Assembly: GCF_000730645.1 (NCBI RefSeq)
Contig: NZ_BBIU01000032.1
Coordinates: 1 to 51,635 of the forward strand
Direction: 5' to 3'
Source of the DNA: Pseudomonas parafulva NBRC 16636 = DSM 17004
GTDB lineage: Bacteria > Pseudomonadota > Gammaproteobacteria > Pseudomonadales > Pseudomonadaceae
Length of the DNA stretch: 51,635 nucleotides
In this document: positions 23,331-31,847 of the stretch, in pieces
Numbering within the stretch: position 1 is the stretch's first letter
Layout of the letters: every line of letters starts with the position of its first letter
Notes under the pieces: model-generated
The model's input: only the letters and a program-made list of their open reading frames with translations
Told to the model about the DNA's origin: nothing
Database searches by the model: none
Translations under genes and position numbers: made by a program

Positions 23331-26018
23331 ATGAAAAGCCAAACCGATGCCGCCAGCCGTGTGGCGGCCGAGGTCGTCACGCCGTTACCCGTGCCGTCGC
23401 GGCTGGGTATGCTGCGGTTCGAAAGGCTCAACGAAGCAAGCTGGTCGCTGCTGTACCTGGACCCGGCCTGCGAGCGCCAGTTTGGCCTGCACGCCGGCGA
23501 TTTGTGCGCCCTGGTGGATGCCCCCTACGCCAGCCTGATGGAGCCTGAGGCCCGCTACCGGCTGCACGACGACATTCAACTGCAATTGGCCCAACGTGCC
23601 TATTACCGGGTGCGCTACACCCTGCATACACCAAGCGCCTCACTGCGCATGCTGGAAGTGGGCGAAGGCTACAAGCAACACAACCGCCAGTTGCTGCGCG
23701 GCTACCTGAGCGTGCTGGACGACCACCCCGAAGACACCGGCGAGACCGCCAGTGAGCTTGAGTCGCGCAACAACCGCCTGCAACTGGCCCTGCAACTGAA
23801 CCAGCGTGCCCAGCAGGAACAACTGGAGCACCTGGAGCGGGTGCGCAGCCAGCAGGACCTCATCCTGCGCCTGGCACGCCAGCGGTACAGCGCCGAAAAC
23901 TCACTGCTCGAAGCCGCCGAATTGATCACCCGCAGTGCCTGCGAAATCTACAAGATCGACTGCGCTGGCATCTGGCACCTGGAAGACCAGCGCCTCGAAC
24001 CCATCACCGCTTGGTACAGCGACGTGCAGGCCTACCGCCAGCCCGAAGCCATTGACGCCAGCCGCTTCCCCGACTACCTGGACGCCCTGCACGCCAGCCG
24101 GGCCATCGACGCCCACAATGCCGGCCACGACCCCCGCACACGCGCCCTGTTGCAAAGCATGGGCCCCGGCAACAAGGCGATGCTCGACGCCAGTATCCGC
24201 GTCGACGGCCAGGTGGTAGGCGTGCTGTGCCTTGAGCAGACCGGGCAGACGCGCGCCTGGCAGTCAGACGAAATTGCCTTTGCAGGCGAGCTGGCCGACC
24301 AGTTCGCCCAGGTGATCACCAACCACAACCGCCGTGCCGCCACCAGCGCGCTGCACCTGTTCCAGCGAGCGGTGGAACAAAGTGCCAGTGCCTTCCTGCT
24401 GGTGAACCGCGATGGCCAGGTGGAATATGTAAACCCGAGTTTCACCGCCATTACCCAGTACAGCACCGATGAAGTCCAGGGCCACCACCTGGGTGAGTTG
24501 CCCGCGCTGGAAAACCTCAACGAACTGCTGTTCGATTCCCCTTCCAGCCTGGCCATGGGCAACAGCTGGCAGGGCGAATTCAAAAGCCGGCGCAAGAACC
24601 TGGAGCCCTACTGGGGCCAGTTGTCGATCTCCAAGGTGTACGGCGACAACCGCGAGCTGACCCACTACATCGGCATCTACGAAGACGTCACCCAGACCAA
24701 GCTGGCGCAGCAGCGCATCGAGCGGCTGGCCTACACCGACAACCTGACCAACCTGGGTAACCGCCCTGCCTTCATCCGCAGCCTGGACGAATGCTTCGCC
24801 CGCGACGTGCAAAACGCCATGTGCCTGTTGTTGGTAGACATCGACAACTTCAAGCGCATCAACGACAGCCTGGGCCACCACACCGGCGACAAGCTGCTGA
24901 TCAGCCTGGCCAGGCGCTTGCGCAACAGCCTGCACGCCGGCGGCATCCTGGCGCGCTTCGCCAGTAACGAGTTCGCCGTGCTGCTCGACGACACCAGCCT
25001 GGAAGCGGGCCAGAGCGTGGCGCAGCAGTTGCTGCATACCCTCGACAAACCGATGTTCGTCGACAACCAGTTGATCAACGTCACTGCCTCGGTGGGCCTG
25101 GCCAGTGCGCCGCAGCACGGCGCCGACCCCACCAGCCTGATGAAGAACGCAGGCCTTGCCCTGCACAAGGCCAAGGCCAACGGCAAGCACCAGGTGCAGG
25201 TGTTCACCGAAGTGCTCAATGCCGAAGCCAGCTACAAGCTGTTCGTCGAGAACAACCTGCGCCGCGCGCTGACCCAGAACGAGCTGGAGGTGTTCTACCA
25301 GCCCAAGCTGTGCCTGCGCAGTGGCCGGCTGTTGGGCCTGGAAGCCTTGCTGCGCTGGAACCACCCCGAGCGCGGCATGATCCGCCCGGACCAGTTCATC
25401 AGCGTGGCCGAAGAAACCGGCCTGATCATCCCCATCGGCAAATGGGTGGTGCGCCAATCATGCCGCATGAGCAAGGCGTTGCGCGAAGCCGGCCTGGGCA
25501 ACCTGCATGTGGCCATCAACCTGTCGCCCAAGCAGTTCTCCGACCCGGACCTGGTGGCCTCGATCAGCAGCATCATTCGCGAGGAGGGGCTGCCGGCGCA
25601 CCTGCTGGAACTGGAACTGACCGAAGGGCTGCTGCTGGAGGCCAGCGACGACACGCACCGCCAGCTGGATGAACTGAAAGCCCTGGGCCTGACCCTGGCC
25701 ATGGACGACTTTGGCACAGGCTACTCCTCGCTGAGCTACCTGAAGAAGTTTCCGATCGACATCCTCAAGATCGACCGCAGCTTCATCAATGATATCCCGG
25801 ACAACCAGGACGACATGGAAATCACCTCGGCGGTGGTGGCCATGGCGCACAACCTGAAGCTGAAAGTGGTGGCAGAGGGCATCGAGACACCCGCCCAGCT
25901 GGCGTTCCTGCGCCGCCACCGCTGCGACATTGGCCAGGGTTACCTGTTCGACCGGCCGATCCCAGGGCGCGAGCTTGCCGAGCGATTGAAGCGTTACCCA
26001 CGCGGGCCGATGGCCTGA
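23331..26018 (+). CDS. GAF-PAS-GGDEF-EAL protein, probably a c-di-GMP phosphodiesterase
   Basis: This is an 895-aa cytoplasmic protein with no clear membrane span. An N-terminal PAS-like sensor is followed by a coiled-coil (ELESRNNRLQLALQLNQRAQQEQLEHLE). A GAF domain lies around 185-345 and a PAS domain (AFLLVNRDGQVEYVNPSFTAI) around 342-460. Next comes a GGDEF domain from about 464, then an EAL domain from about 655 to the end. The GGDEF signature is ASNEF, so cyclase activity is unlikely. The EAL domain keeps EALLRW (about 670), ELTE, DDFGTGYSS (about 792) and QGY, so phosphodiesterase activity is likely. The start at 23331 is chosen because residues before it are unlike the family; the ribosome site is weak. 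It stands alone after the aceF terminators. Confidence 0.92.
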   Translation: MKSQTDAASRVAAEVVTPLPVPSRLGMLRFERLNEASWSLLYLDPACERQFGLHAGDLCALVDAPYASLMEPEARYRLHDDIQLQLAQRAYYRVRYTLHTPSASLRMLEVGEGYKQHNRQLLRGYLSVLDDHPEDTGETASELESRNNRLQLALQLNQRAQQEQLEHLERVRSQQDLILRLARQRYSAENSLLEAAELITRSACEIYKIDCAGIWHLEDQRLEPITAWYSDVQAYRQPEAIDASRFPDYLDALHASRAIDAHNAGHDPRTRALLQSMGPGNKAMLDASIRVDGQVVGVLCLEQTGQTRAWQSDEIAFAGELADQFAQVITNHNRRAATSALHLFQRAVEQSASAFLLVNRDGQVEYVNPSFTAITQYSTDEVQGHHLGELPALENLNELLFDSPSSLAMGNSWQGEFKSRRKNLEPYWGQLSISKVYGDNRELTHYIGIYEDVTQTKLAQQRIERLAYTDNLTNLGNRPAFIRSLDECFARDVQNAMCLLLVDIDNFKRINDSLGHHTGDKLLISLARRLRNSLHAGGILARFASNEFAVLLDDTSLEAGQSVAQQLLHTLDKPMFVDNQLINVTASVGLASAPQHGADPTSLMKNAGLALHKAKANGKHQVQVFTEVLNAEASYKLFVENNLRRALTQNELEVFYQPKLCLRSGRLLGLEALLRWNHPERGMIRPDQFISVAEETGLIIPIGKWVVRQSCRMSKALREAGLGNLHVAINLSPKQFSDPDLVASISSIIREEGLPAHLLELELTEGLLLEASDDTHRQLDELKALGLTLAMDDFGTGYSSLSYLKKFPIDILKIDRSFINDIPDNQDDMEITSAVVAMAHNLKLKVVAEGIETPAQLAFLRRHRCDIGQGYLFDRPIPGRELAERLKRYPRGPMA

Positions 26019-26034
26019 CAGCAGCATAAACCTC

Positions 26035-26050
26035 GGGCACTATAGTGCCC
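26035..26050. repeat. 16-bp perfect palindrome after the GGDEF/EAL gene
   Basis: GGGCACTATAGTGCCC is a perfect palindrome 17 bases after the stop codon, and outer CCTC/GAGG bases can extend the stem. There is no T-run after it, so it is either a Rho-independent terminator without a U-tract, an mRNA-end stabiliser or an operator. Confidence 0.6.
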
Positions 26051-26101
26051 ATGAGGGCCTATTAACTCACAAGCCCACCAAGTATTTCGAATACTGTGAA
26101 A

Positions 26102-26136
26102 GGCCTGTGGGAGCGGGTTTACCCGCGAATGCCCCA
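26102..26136. repeat. REP element before msrA
   Basis: The sequence GGCCTGTGGGAGCGGGTTTA followed by CCCGCGAATGCCCCAG is a standard P. putida REP with the GCGGGTTTACCCGC hairpin. It sits in the 5' region of msrA, about 37 bases before its start codon. Confidence 0.9.
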
Positions 26137-26172
26137 GCACCTATCCAACTGAAAAAACACAGAGGAACGGCC

Positions 26173-26841
26173 ATGGTCCTGCGTTCGGAAATCCTGGTGA
26201 ACAAAAACGTCATGCCTACCGCGGAACAGGCCCTGCCTGGCCGCGAAACGCCAATGAGCCTGCCCGAATTCCACTACGTGTTCGAAGGCACCCCGCTACT
26301 CGGCCCCTTCTTCGAAGGCGCTATCGACTTCGCCATCTTCGGCCTGGGCTGCTTCTGGGGCGCAGAGCGCCGCTTTTGGCAGCGTGAAGGTGTGGTCAGC
26401 ACGGTGGTTGGCTACGCTGGCGGTTTCACCCCGAACCCTACCTACGAAGAAGTCTGCTCGGGCCTGACCGGCCATACCGAAGTGGTGCTGGTGGTGTTCG
26501 ACAAGGACAAGGTCAGCTACCGCGAGCTGCTGGCCATGTTCTGGGAACTGCACAACCCGACCCAAGGCATGCGCCAGGGCAACGATGTCGGTACCCAGTA
26601 CCGCTCGGCCATCTACTGCACCAGCCCGGAACAGCTGGAACAGGCCAAGGCCAGCCGCGACGCCTTCCAGGCCGAGCTGAGCAAGGCAGGCTTCGGCGAA
26701 ATCACCACTGAAATCGACCAGGCACCGACGGTGTACTTCGCCGAGGCCTATCACCAGCAGTACCTGGCCAAGAACCCCCAGGGCTACTGCGGTATCGGCG
26801 GTACCGGCGTGTGCCTGCCGCCTAGCCTGCAGGGTAATTGA
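26173..26841 (+). CDS. msrA: peptide-methionine (S)-S-oxide reductase MsrA
   Basis: This 222-aa protein has the catalytic motif FGLGCFWGAE with the nucleophilic Cys at residue 60. Downstream are GYAGG, the HNPTQGMRQGNDVGTQYRS substrate-binding segment and the C-terminal GYCGIGGTGV with the resolving cysteine. It reduces the S-epimer of methionine sulfoxide in proteins and free methionine using thioredoxin. ATG at 26173 follows GAGGA; an earlier in-frame start lies inside the REP and is rejected. The following GST gene begins 3 bases after the stop codon and is probably co-transcribed. Confidence 0.96.
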   Translation: MVLRSEILVNKNVMPTAEQALPGRETPMSLPEFHYVFEGTPLLGPFFEGAIDFAIFGLGCFWGAERRFWQREGVVSTVVGYAGGFTPNPTYEEVCSGLTGHTEVVLVVFDKDKVSYRELLAMFWELHNPTQGMRQGNDVGTQYRSAIYCTSPEQLEQAKASRDAFQAELSKAGFGEITTEIDQAPTVYFAEAYHQQYLAKNPQGYCGIGGTGVCLPPSLQGN

Positions 26842-26844
26842 AGC

Positions 26845-27468
26845 ATGAGCACGATGACCCTGTTTCACGCCCCCTTGTCGCCATTCGTGCGCAAGGTCAT
26901 GGTGGTGTTGCACGAAACCGGCCAGCTGCAGCGTGTGCAACTGCACACGGTGAATATCAGCCCGGTGAGCGGCGATGCGCAGCTCAACCAGGGCAACCCG
27001 ATCGGCAAGATCCCGGCCCTGCGCCTGGATGACGGCACCGTGCTGCATGACAGCCGGGTCATCTGCGAATACCTTGACCAGCAGCACGTGGGCCAGCCAC
27101 TGCTACCCCGGGAGGGCTCTGCCCGCTGGCGGCGCATGACGCTGGCGTCCCAGGCCGATGCAATCATGGATGCGGCTGTTTCCAGCCGCTACGAAAGCTT
27201 CTTGCGGCCTGAAGACAAGCGTTGGGGCGGGTGGCTGGAGGCTCAGGCCGAAAAAATCCGTCGTAGCCTCGCCAACCTGGAGCAGGAGCACCTGGCTGAG
27301 CTGGCATCCGGGTTCGACCTGGCAGCCATTGGCCTGGCGTGTGCACTGGGGTATCTGGACCTGCGCCAGCCCGAGTTTGGCTGGCGGGAGCGTCAGCCAG
27401 GGTTGGCGGCGTGGTATGCCGAGGTGAGCCTGCGGCCGTCCATGGTAGCGACCGCTCCAGTGGCGTGA
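26845..27468 (+). CDS. glutathione S-transferase family protein
   Basis: This 207-aa protein has an N-terminal thioredoxin-fold domain (TLFHAPLSPFVRKVMVVLHETG) with a Ser in the PLSPF position that usually activates glutathione. The cis-Pro and glutathione-contact segments NPIGKIPALRLDDG and LHDSRVICEYLD follow. A helical C-terminal domain covers about 90-207. It is tightly linked to msrA, which suggests a part in oxidative-stress handling, but the substrate is unknown. The ribosome site is poor, consistent with translation coupled to msrA. Confidence 0.9.
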   Translation: MSTMTLFHAPLSPFVRKVMVVLHETGQLQRVQLHTVNISPVSGDAQLNQGNPIGKIPALRLDDGTVLHDSRVICEYLDQQHVGQPLLPREGSARWRRMTLASQADAIMDAAVSSRYESFLRPEDKRWGGWLEAQAEKIRRSLANLEQEHLAELASGFDLAAIGLACALGYLDLRQPEFGWRERQPGLAAWYAEVSLRPSMVATAPVA

Positions 27469-27476
27469 GCGGACTC

Positions 27477-27496
27477 ATCGCGGGTTTACCCGCGAT
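27477..27496. repeat. REP core hairpin after the GST gene
   Basis: ATCGCGGGTTTACCCGCGAT is a perfect 20-base inverted repeat with a TT centre, the core of a P. putida REP element. It lies between the convergent GST and protease genes and may also weaken read-through between them. Confidence 0.88.
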
Positions 27497-27533
27497 GGCC
27501 CCAGCCCATTTCAAGCTGCAAACCTGAACCTAG

Positions 27534-28034
27534 TCAGCAACCCGGCTTGCCCGCCGTGTATTTCTTCGCCGGGTTGACTGCAGCCTTGAACTCGCGCAGG
27601 GCCTTGGCGCCCACCAGCAGCGGGTAATTGAAGTGGCTGCGGTCCACAAGGTTGACCTCGACCGTACGCTTCACATCGCCCAGGCAAAGCTCAAGGTCAA
27701 CCACCGGCCGTTTGGTCGCCTCGGGCGCATCCCCTTCATCGTCCTCTTCGGCGCGCGCCTTGATCTTGCTGATGCGCGAGACCTTGTGCTCGTACACCTT
27801 GCCGTCCGCATCCTGGGTGGCAAGGCGGAAACGCACCCACTCCTCGCCGTCACGGGTGAAGCGTTCGATGTCCTTTGCCGACAACGACGCCGTGTAGGCA
27901 CCGGTGTCCATCTTGGCTTTCAGCGTTTCACCGATCTCCGGCAGTGCGATGTTTTCATAACGTCCATACACGGTAGGCTCGGCGGCCATCACCGGTAGCG
28001 CCAACACTGACAGCAGGGCAAACAGTGGTTTCAC
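27534..28034 (-). CDS. periplasmic retropepsin-like protease (ATP-dependent zinc protease family)
   Basis: This 166-aa protein has a signal peptide (KPLFALLSVLALPVMAA) and the motif KMDTGAYTASL with Asp at residue 43, the single catalytic aspartate of the retropepsin-like family (PF05618). Many databases call this family ATP-dependent zinc protease on weak grounds. The remainder is mostly beta, with HFNYPLLVGAKALREF near the end, typical of the family. The GTG at 28034 is chosen because it follows AAGGAAG and gives a proper signal peptide; longer in-frame starts up to 28124 would not. The mature enzyme is expected in the periplasm. Confidence 0.83.
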   Translation of the reverse strand: MKPLFALLSVLALPVMAAEPTVYGRYENIALPEIGETLKAKMDTGAYTASLSAKDIERFTRDGEEWVRFRLATQDADGKVYEHKVSRISKIKARAEEDDEGDAPEATKRPVVDLELCLGDVKRTVEVNLVDRSHFNYPLLVGAKALREFKAAVNPAKKYTAGKPGC

Positions 28035-28216
28035 AGGCAAGCTTCCTTGAGAGGGGTCGGTGCTTAGACTGCACCGGCAGAAGAGGTTCGCTGTCACAAG
28101 CCTAACCAACATAATGTGAAACATTTGTCTTCATCGCAGCGCATTGGACATTTGGCGTAGGCCAACGCCCTGCTTATCATTGCCAACAGTTTTCATCCCA
28201 CAACAAGAGTTTCCTT

Positions 28217-29104
28217 ATGCGTCGCCTGCTGACCGGCATTCTCACTACCACCCTGCTGCTGCTCAACACCCTGGTGTTGATCGGCCCGCTGCTGGTATTC
28301 GCCCTGATCAAACTGGTGCTGCCAGGGCGTGGCCGCGACTACGCCTCATGGGCAGTGATGTGGGTGGCCGAAACCTGGTCGGAAATCGACAAAGCCATCT
28401 TCGCCCTGTGCATCCCTACCCAGTGGGACATTCGCGGTGTCGAAAGCCTGCGCAAAGACACTTCGTACCTGGCGGTGAGCAACCACCAAAGCTGGGTAGA
28501 CATCCCCGCACTGATCGAAAGCCTCAATCGCCGCACGCCGTTCTTCAAATTCTTCCTGAAAAAAGAGCTGATCTGGGTGCCGCTGCTGGGCCTGGCCTGG
28601 TGGGGCCTGGACTACCCCTTCATGAAGCGTTACAGCAAGGCGTTTCTGGAGAAGCACCCCGAGCTCAAGGGTAAGGACCTGGAAATCACCAAGGCCGCCT
28701 GTGAGCTGTTCCGCCGCCAACCAGTGACCGTGGTCAATTACCTAGAAGGTACCCGCTTCACCGAAGCCAAGCGGTTGGAACAGCAATCGCCCTATCGTCA
28801 CCTGCTCAAGCCCAAGGCCGGCGGTGTGGCCTTCGTGCTGGCTGCATTGGGCGAGCAGCTGGATGCCCTGCTTGACGTCACCATCGTGTACCCCGGCAAC
28901 AAGGCGCCAGGGTTCTGGGACCTGCTCAATGGCAGTGTCAGCCGGGTGATCATTGATATTCAGGTACGCGAACTGGACCCCGCGCTGTGGGCGGGAGATT
29001 ACGAGAATGATCCGGAGTTTCGCCAGACTGTGCAGGCCTGGGTGAACCGGTTGTGGGTGGAGAAGGATCAGCGGATCGAGCAGCTGCGCGGGGAGATGGG
29101 CTGA
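28217..29104 (+). CDS. YihG-type 1-acyl-glycerol-phosphate acyltransferase
   Basis: This is a 295-aa inner-membrane protein. A hydrophobic N-terminus (LLTGILTTTLLLLNTLVLIGPLLVFALI) is followed by the PlsC-family catalytic motif NHQSWVD at residues 89-95 (H-x4-D). The substrate motif YLEGTRFTEAK lies near 175-185. It matches the YihG/LCLAT1-like branch of acyltransferases, which in E. coli affects phospholipid acyl composition. ATG at 28217 is preceded by an A-rich stretch and AGAG. No operon partners are seen; the next 630 bases hold no gene. Confidence 0.9.
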   Translation: MRRLLTGILTTTLLLLNTLVLIGPLLVFALIKLVLPGRGRDYASWAVMWVAETWSEIDKAIFALCIPTQWDIRGVESLRKDTSYLAVSNHQSWVDIPALIESLNRRTPFFKFFLKKELIWVPLLGLAWWGLDYPFMKRYSKAFLEKHPELKGKDLEITKAACELFRRQPVTVVNYLEGTRFTEAKRLEQQSPYRHLLKPKAGGVAFVLAALGEQLDALLDVTIVYPGNKAPGFWDLLNGSVSRVIIDIQVRELDPALWAGDYENDPEFRQTVQAWVNRLWVEKDQRIEQLRGEMG

Positions 29105-29734
29105 GCTTTTTGGCCGAAGTGGCCTGTCGCTTGCAAGCCGGCTTCTACATCGACGGCAGGCAAAGAAGCCACGGAGGGTGCCAGTGGCTCCACCGGCTGC
29201 ACCTGATAATTCTGATAGTTGCGCACAGCCTGTGCTGAGGCAAAGACTAGAGCGACAGTTCTTAGTCGAGGGCCTGCCATTGAGAATTACCGCCTCTGCG
29301 TATAGCCCATACGAGTGCATTACCAGTCAGGTAGTGTGAGGTGGTCCTCGGAGGTGCGACACTTGACTAAACGCGCCCGAAGCCAGCGCCTTGAATGCAG
29401 TAAGCAGGTCGTTGGGAGAGATCGGGGTAGCTTGGGCGGGTTCAAAATTACCTTGCTGCCAGGGCTGGTGCGCGCTAGTCCTATTACATCCCGGGCTCCG
29501 CCCACCGTTTGTTAAGGCGTGATGTGCAACTCGCCGCCCGAGGTTTTATTGCGCCTCGGGCACCAGCACCTTGGCGTGCAGTTGAGGGCCAGGAGGGTCG
29601 AAACGGCCGCCTCCTTATCGGGCCCATTAAAAGCCGAGGCCAGCCTGTTATTTTTGCCAGTATCCGAGACTAATGAACGGTCCCACACTAAATATAAGAA
29701 GAGTAGCATTTAGGCAAACGGTAAGGGGTATTCA
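29105..29734. other. 630-base non-coding stretch before the first mini-RHS gene
   Basis: No gene could be supported here; the small frames in all phases lack family features. The composition is mixed, with a GC-rich half and an AT-rich end (about 29690-29720). One strong hairpin is present, GCCCGAGG (29536-29543) with CCTCGGGC (29553-29560) around a TTTTATTGCG loop. The stretch looks like decayed or foreign DNA delivered with the RHS gene, but no transposase remnant or flanking duplication was found by eye. Confidence 0.6.
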
Positions 29735-30538
29735 ATGATTGCTAAGACAGGAGTAAACACCTCTGACCCTGTCAAGAGGTATCTCAAGGCCTCGACGCCG
29801 GGCCAAACCACGGTAGTTGCAGGGCTTTCTTACACTCCCTATGGGCACCGTCTTTCATCAGCCCTTGCTTTAATTGGCTTCAATGGGGAATATCTAAATA
29901 GCCTGACGCACCAATATCTGTTGGGATCTGGCCGTCGGGTCTATGCCCCTGCATTGATGAGGTTTTTGTCCCCCGATGTGAAAAGCCCATTTCACGAGGG
30001 TGGGATCAACGCCTACGCATATTGTGCTGGCGATCCAGTGAACCGCATTGATCCTAGCGGACAGAGCTGGCTCAGCCCGATTAAAGGAATAGGAAATCTA
30101 TTGGGTCTCAGAAGACGACCACAGCGTCTTGCAACTCAACGGGCACATAGATCGACGGCAGCGCTGGCTACTCCCAATGCAGAAACTTCAGCTCGCAGCA
30201 TCAGCGAACCAAACTTAAATCTGAGCACCCTTGAACCCACGGTCACGCGTGAGTTACTCCCCTCGCCCCCAACATATATTGAGGCTTACAAACGTATACC
30301 ACTTAGTACACGACAAGAGATAATCGCCAACAAGGCCAAGATCAAGGACCTCCTACTTGACGTCGAGATTTCCGGACACATGAACAGTAGAGACCATCGC
30401 CAGTATGTTGCTGAACTTGACGAAGCATTGCGCATTAGGGATCAGCTTTGGAACAGGCCCATAAACGTAGACCTCCCTAGCTATGACGAATTATTTCCTG
30501 CCAGCTTAGTTAATGAAATTAGATCTTCGAATACATAG
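29735..30538 (+). CDS. stand-alone RHS-core mini protein 1 (polymorphic toxin tip-like)
   Basis: This is a 267-aa protein. Residues 31-110 are an RHS-repeat-associated core: LSYTPYGHRL, IGFNGEYL, YLLGSGRRVYAPALMRFLSPD, GGINAYAYCAGDPVNRIDPSG. The core ends in the DPxG motif that precedes the toxin tip in full-length RHS/TccC proteins. The tip (about 111-267) has no recognised fold. It is basic at first (LRRRPQRLATQRAHR) and then helical, with PPTY (about 183) and LPSYDEL near the end, which resemble PPxY/LPxY ligands of WW domains. There is no signal peptide and no immunity-like neighbour. Base composition is visibly AT-richer than the flanking genes, which suggests transfer. The start is ATG with GGGG upstream. 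Confidence 0.82.
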   Translation: MIAKTGVNTSDPVKRYLKASTPGQTTVVAGLSYTPYGHRLSSALALIGFNGEYLNSLTHQYLLGSGRRVYAPALMRFLSPDVKSPFHEGGINAYAYCAGDPVNRIDPSGQSWLSPIKGIGNLLGLRRRPQRLATQRAHRSTAALATPNAETSARSISEPNLNLSTLEPTVTRELLPSPPTYIEAYKRIPLSTRQEIIANKAKIKDLLLDVEISGHMNSRDHRQYVAELDEALRIRDQLWNRPINVDLPSYDELFPASLVNEIRSSNT

Positions 30539-30604
30539 GATAACGGGAAGGTCTGGCACTTCACACGGCCGGTTAGGGCTTACCATGAAATGACGATGGT
30601 TATG

Positions 30605-30638
30605 ATAAAGCCCCTCATTTTGAGGGGCTCTTTTTAGG
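30605..30638. terminator. bidirectional terminator between mini-RHS 1 and fdhA
   Basis: AGCCCCTCA and TGAGGGGCT form a 9-bp perfect stem with a TTT loop. T-runs follow on the plus strand (CTTTTTA) and A-runs precede it, giving a usable U-tract on the minus strand too. It can end both the convergent mini-RHS and fdhA transcripts. Confidence 0.88.
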
Positions 30639-30647
30639 CGACATCTA

Positions 30648-31847
30648 TTACGCCGCGCCCCACATCTTATGCGGGTCAATCACAAACTTCTTCGGCACCC
30701 CTGCATCAAACTCGCCATACCCTTCCGGCGCCTGATCCAGGTTGATCACCTGCACGCCTACCACTTCGGCGATATTGATGCGGTCCCACATGATCGCCTG
30801 CATCAGCTGACGGTTGTACTTCATGGTTGGGGTTTGACCGGTATGGAAGCTGTGCGACTTGGCCCAGCCCAGGCCGAAGCGGATGCTCAGTGCGCCGATC
30901 TTGGCGGCGGCATCCACCGCACCCGGGTCTTCCGTCACGTACAGGCCGGGGATACCGATCTGGCCGGCAACACGGGTGACCTGCATCAGCGAGTTGAGCA
31001 CCGTGGCCGGGGCTTCATGCTTGGCGCCTTCATGGCCATGGCCGCGGGCTTCGAAGCCAACGGCATCGACAGCGCAATCCACTTCTGGCTCGCCGAGGAT
31101 GTCGACGATCTGTTCGTGCAGCGGGGTGTCCTTGGACAGGTCGACCACTTCGAAGCCTTGGGACTTGGCGTGGGCCAGGCGAGCCGGGTTAAGGTCGCCG
31201 ACGATGACGCAGGCAGCGCCCAGCAGGCGGGCCGAAGCAGCGGCAGCCAGGCCGACCGGGCCAGCGCCCGCGACGTAAACGGTGCTGCCAGGGCCAACGC
31301 CCGCAGTCACGGCACCGTGGTAGCCGGTTGGCAGGATGTCGGACAGGCAGGTCAGGTCACGGATTTTCTCCATGGCCTTGTCGCGCTCAGGCAGTTTCAG
31401 CAGGTTGAAGTCGGCGTATGGCACCAGCACGTACTCGGCCTGGCCGCCGGTCCAGTCGCCCATGTCTACATAGCCATAGGCACCACCGGCACGGGCCGGG
31501 TTGACAGTGAGGCAGACACCGGTGTGCATTTCTTTGCAGGAGCGGCAACGGCCGCAGGCCACGTTGAACGGTACCGATACCAGGTCGCCGATCTGCATGC
31601 GCTCGACGTCGCTGCCCTTCTCGACGATTTCACCGGTGATTTCGTGGCCCAGCACCAGGCCGACCTGGGCAGTGGTGCGGCCGCGGACCATGTGCTGGTC
31701 AGAGCCGCAGATGTTGGTGGAAACCACCTTGAGGATCACGCCGTGCTCGATTTTCTTGCCGCGCGGATCTTGCATCTTGGGGTAGTCGATCTTTTGTACT
31801 TCGACCTTGCCAGCGCCGAGATACACCACTCCACGGTTACCAGACAT
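30648..31847 (-). CDS. fdhA: glutathione-independent formaldehyde dehydrogenase
   Basis: This 399-aa zinc-dependent medium-chain dehydrogenase closely resembles the crystallised P. putida enzyme. Catalytic zinc ligands are seen at C47 (NICGSDQHM) and H68 (GHEITGE). The structural zinc site is C98-x2-C101-x2-C104-x7-C112. The NAD-binding loop VYVAGAGPVGLAAAASARLLGA lies near residues 190-211. It oxidises formaldehyde to formate with tightly bound NAD and without glutathione. Formaldehyde arises when GbcAB and sarcosine oxidase demethylate their substrates nearby. It is separated from the purU-sox genes by mini-RHS 2. The terminator at 30605 follows. Confidence 0.97.
   Translation of the reverse strand: MSGNRGVVYLGAGKVEVQKIDYPKMQDPRGKKIEHGVILKVVSTNICGSDQHMVRGRTTAQVGLVLGHEITGEIVEKGSDVERMQIGDLVSVPFNVACGRCRSCKEMHTGVCLTVNPARAGGAYGYVDMGDWTGGQAEYVLVPYADFNLLKLPERDKAMEKIRDLTCLSDILPTGYHGAVTAGVGPGSTVYVAGAGPVGLAAAASARLLGAACVIVGDLNPARLAHAKSQGFEVVDLSKDTPLHEQIVDILGEPEVDCAVDAVGFEARGHGHEGAKHEAPATVLNSLMQVTRVAGQIGIPGLYVTEDPGAVDAAAKIGALSIRFGLGWAKSHSFHTGQTPTMKYNRQLMQAIMWDRINIAEVVGVQVINLDQAPEGYGEFDAGVPKKFVIDPHKMWGAA

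Noticed and set aside
29500..29600. integron attC-like site around the CCCGAGG hairpin
   Set aside because: The GTTRRRY and RYYYAAC core sites are not paired around the hairpin and no integron integrase is present.
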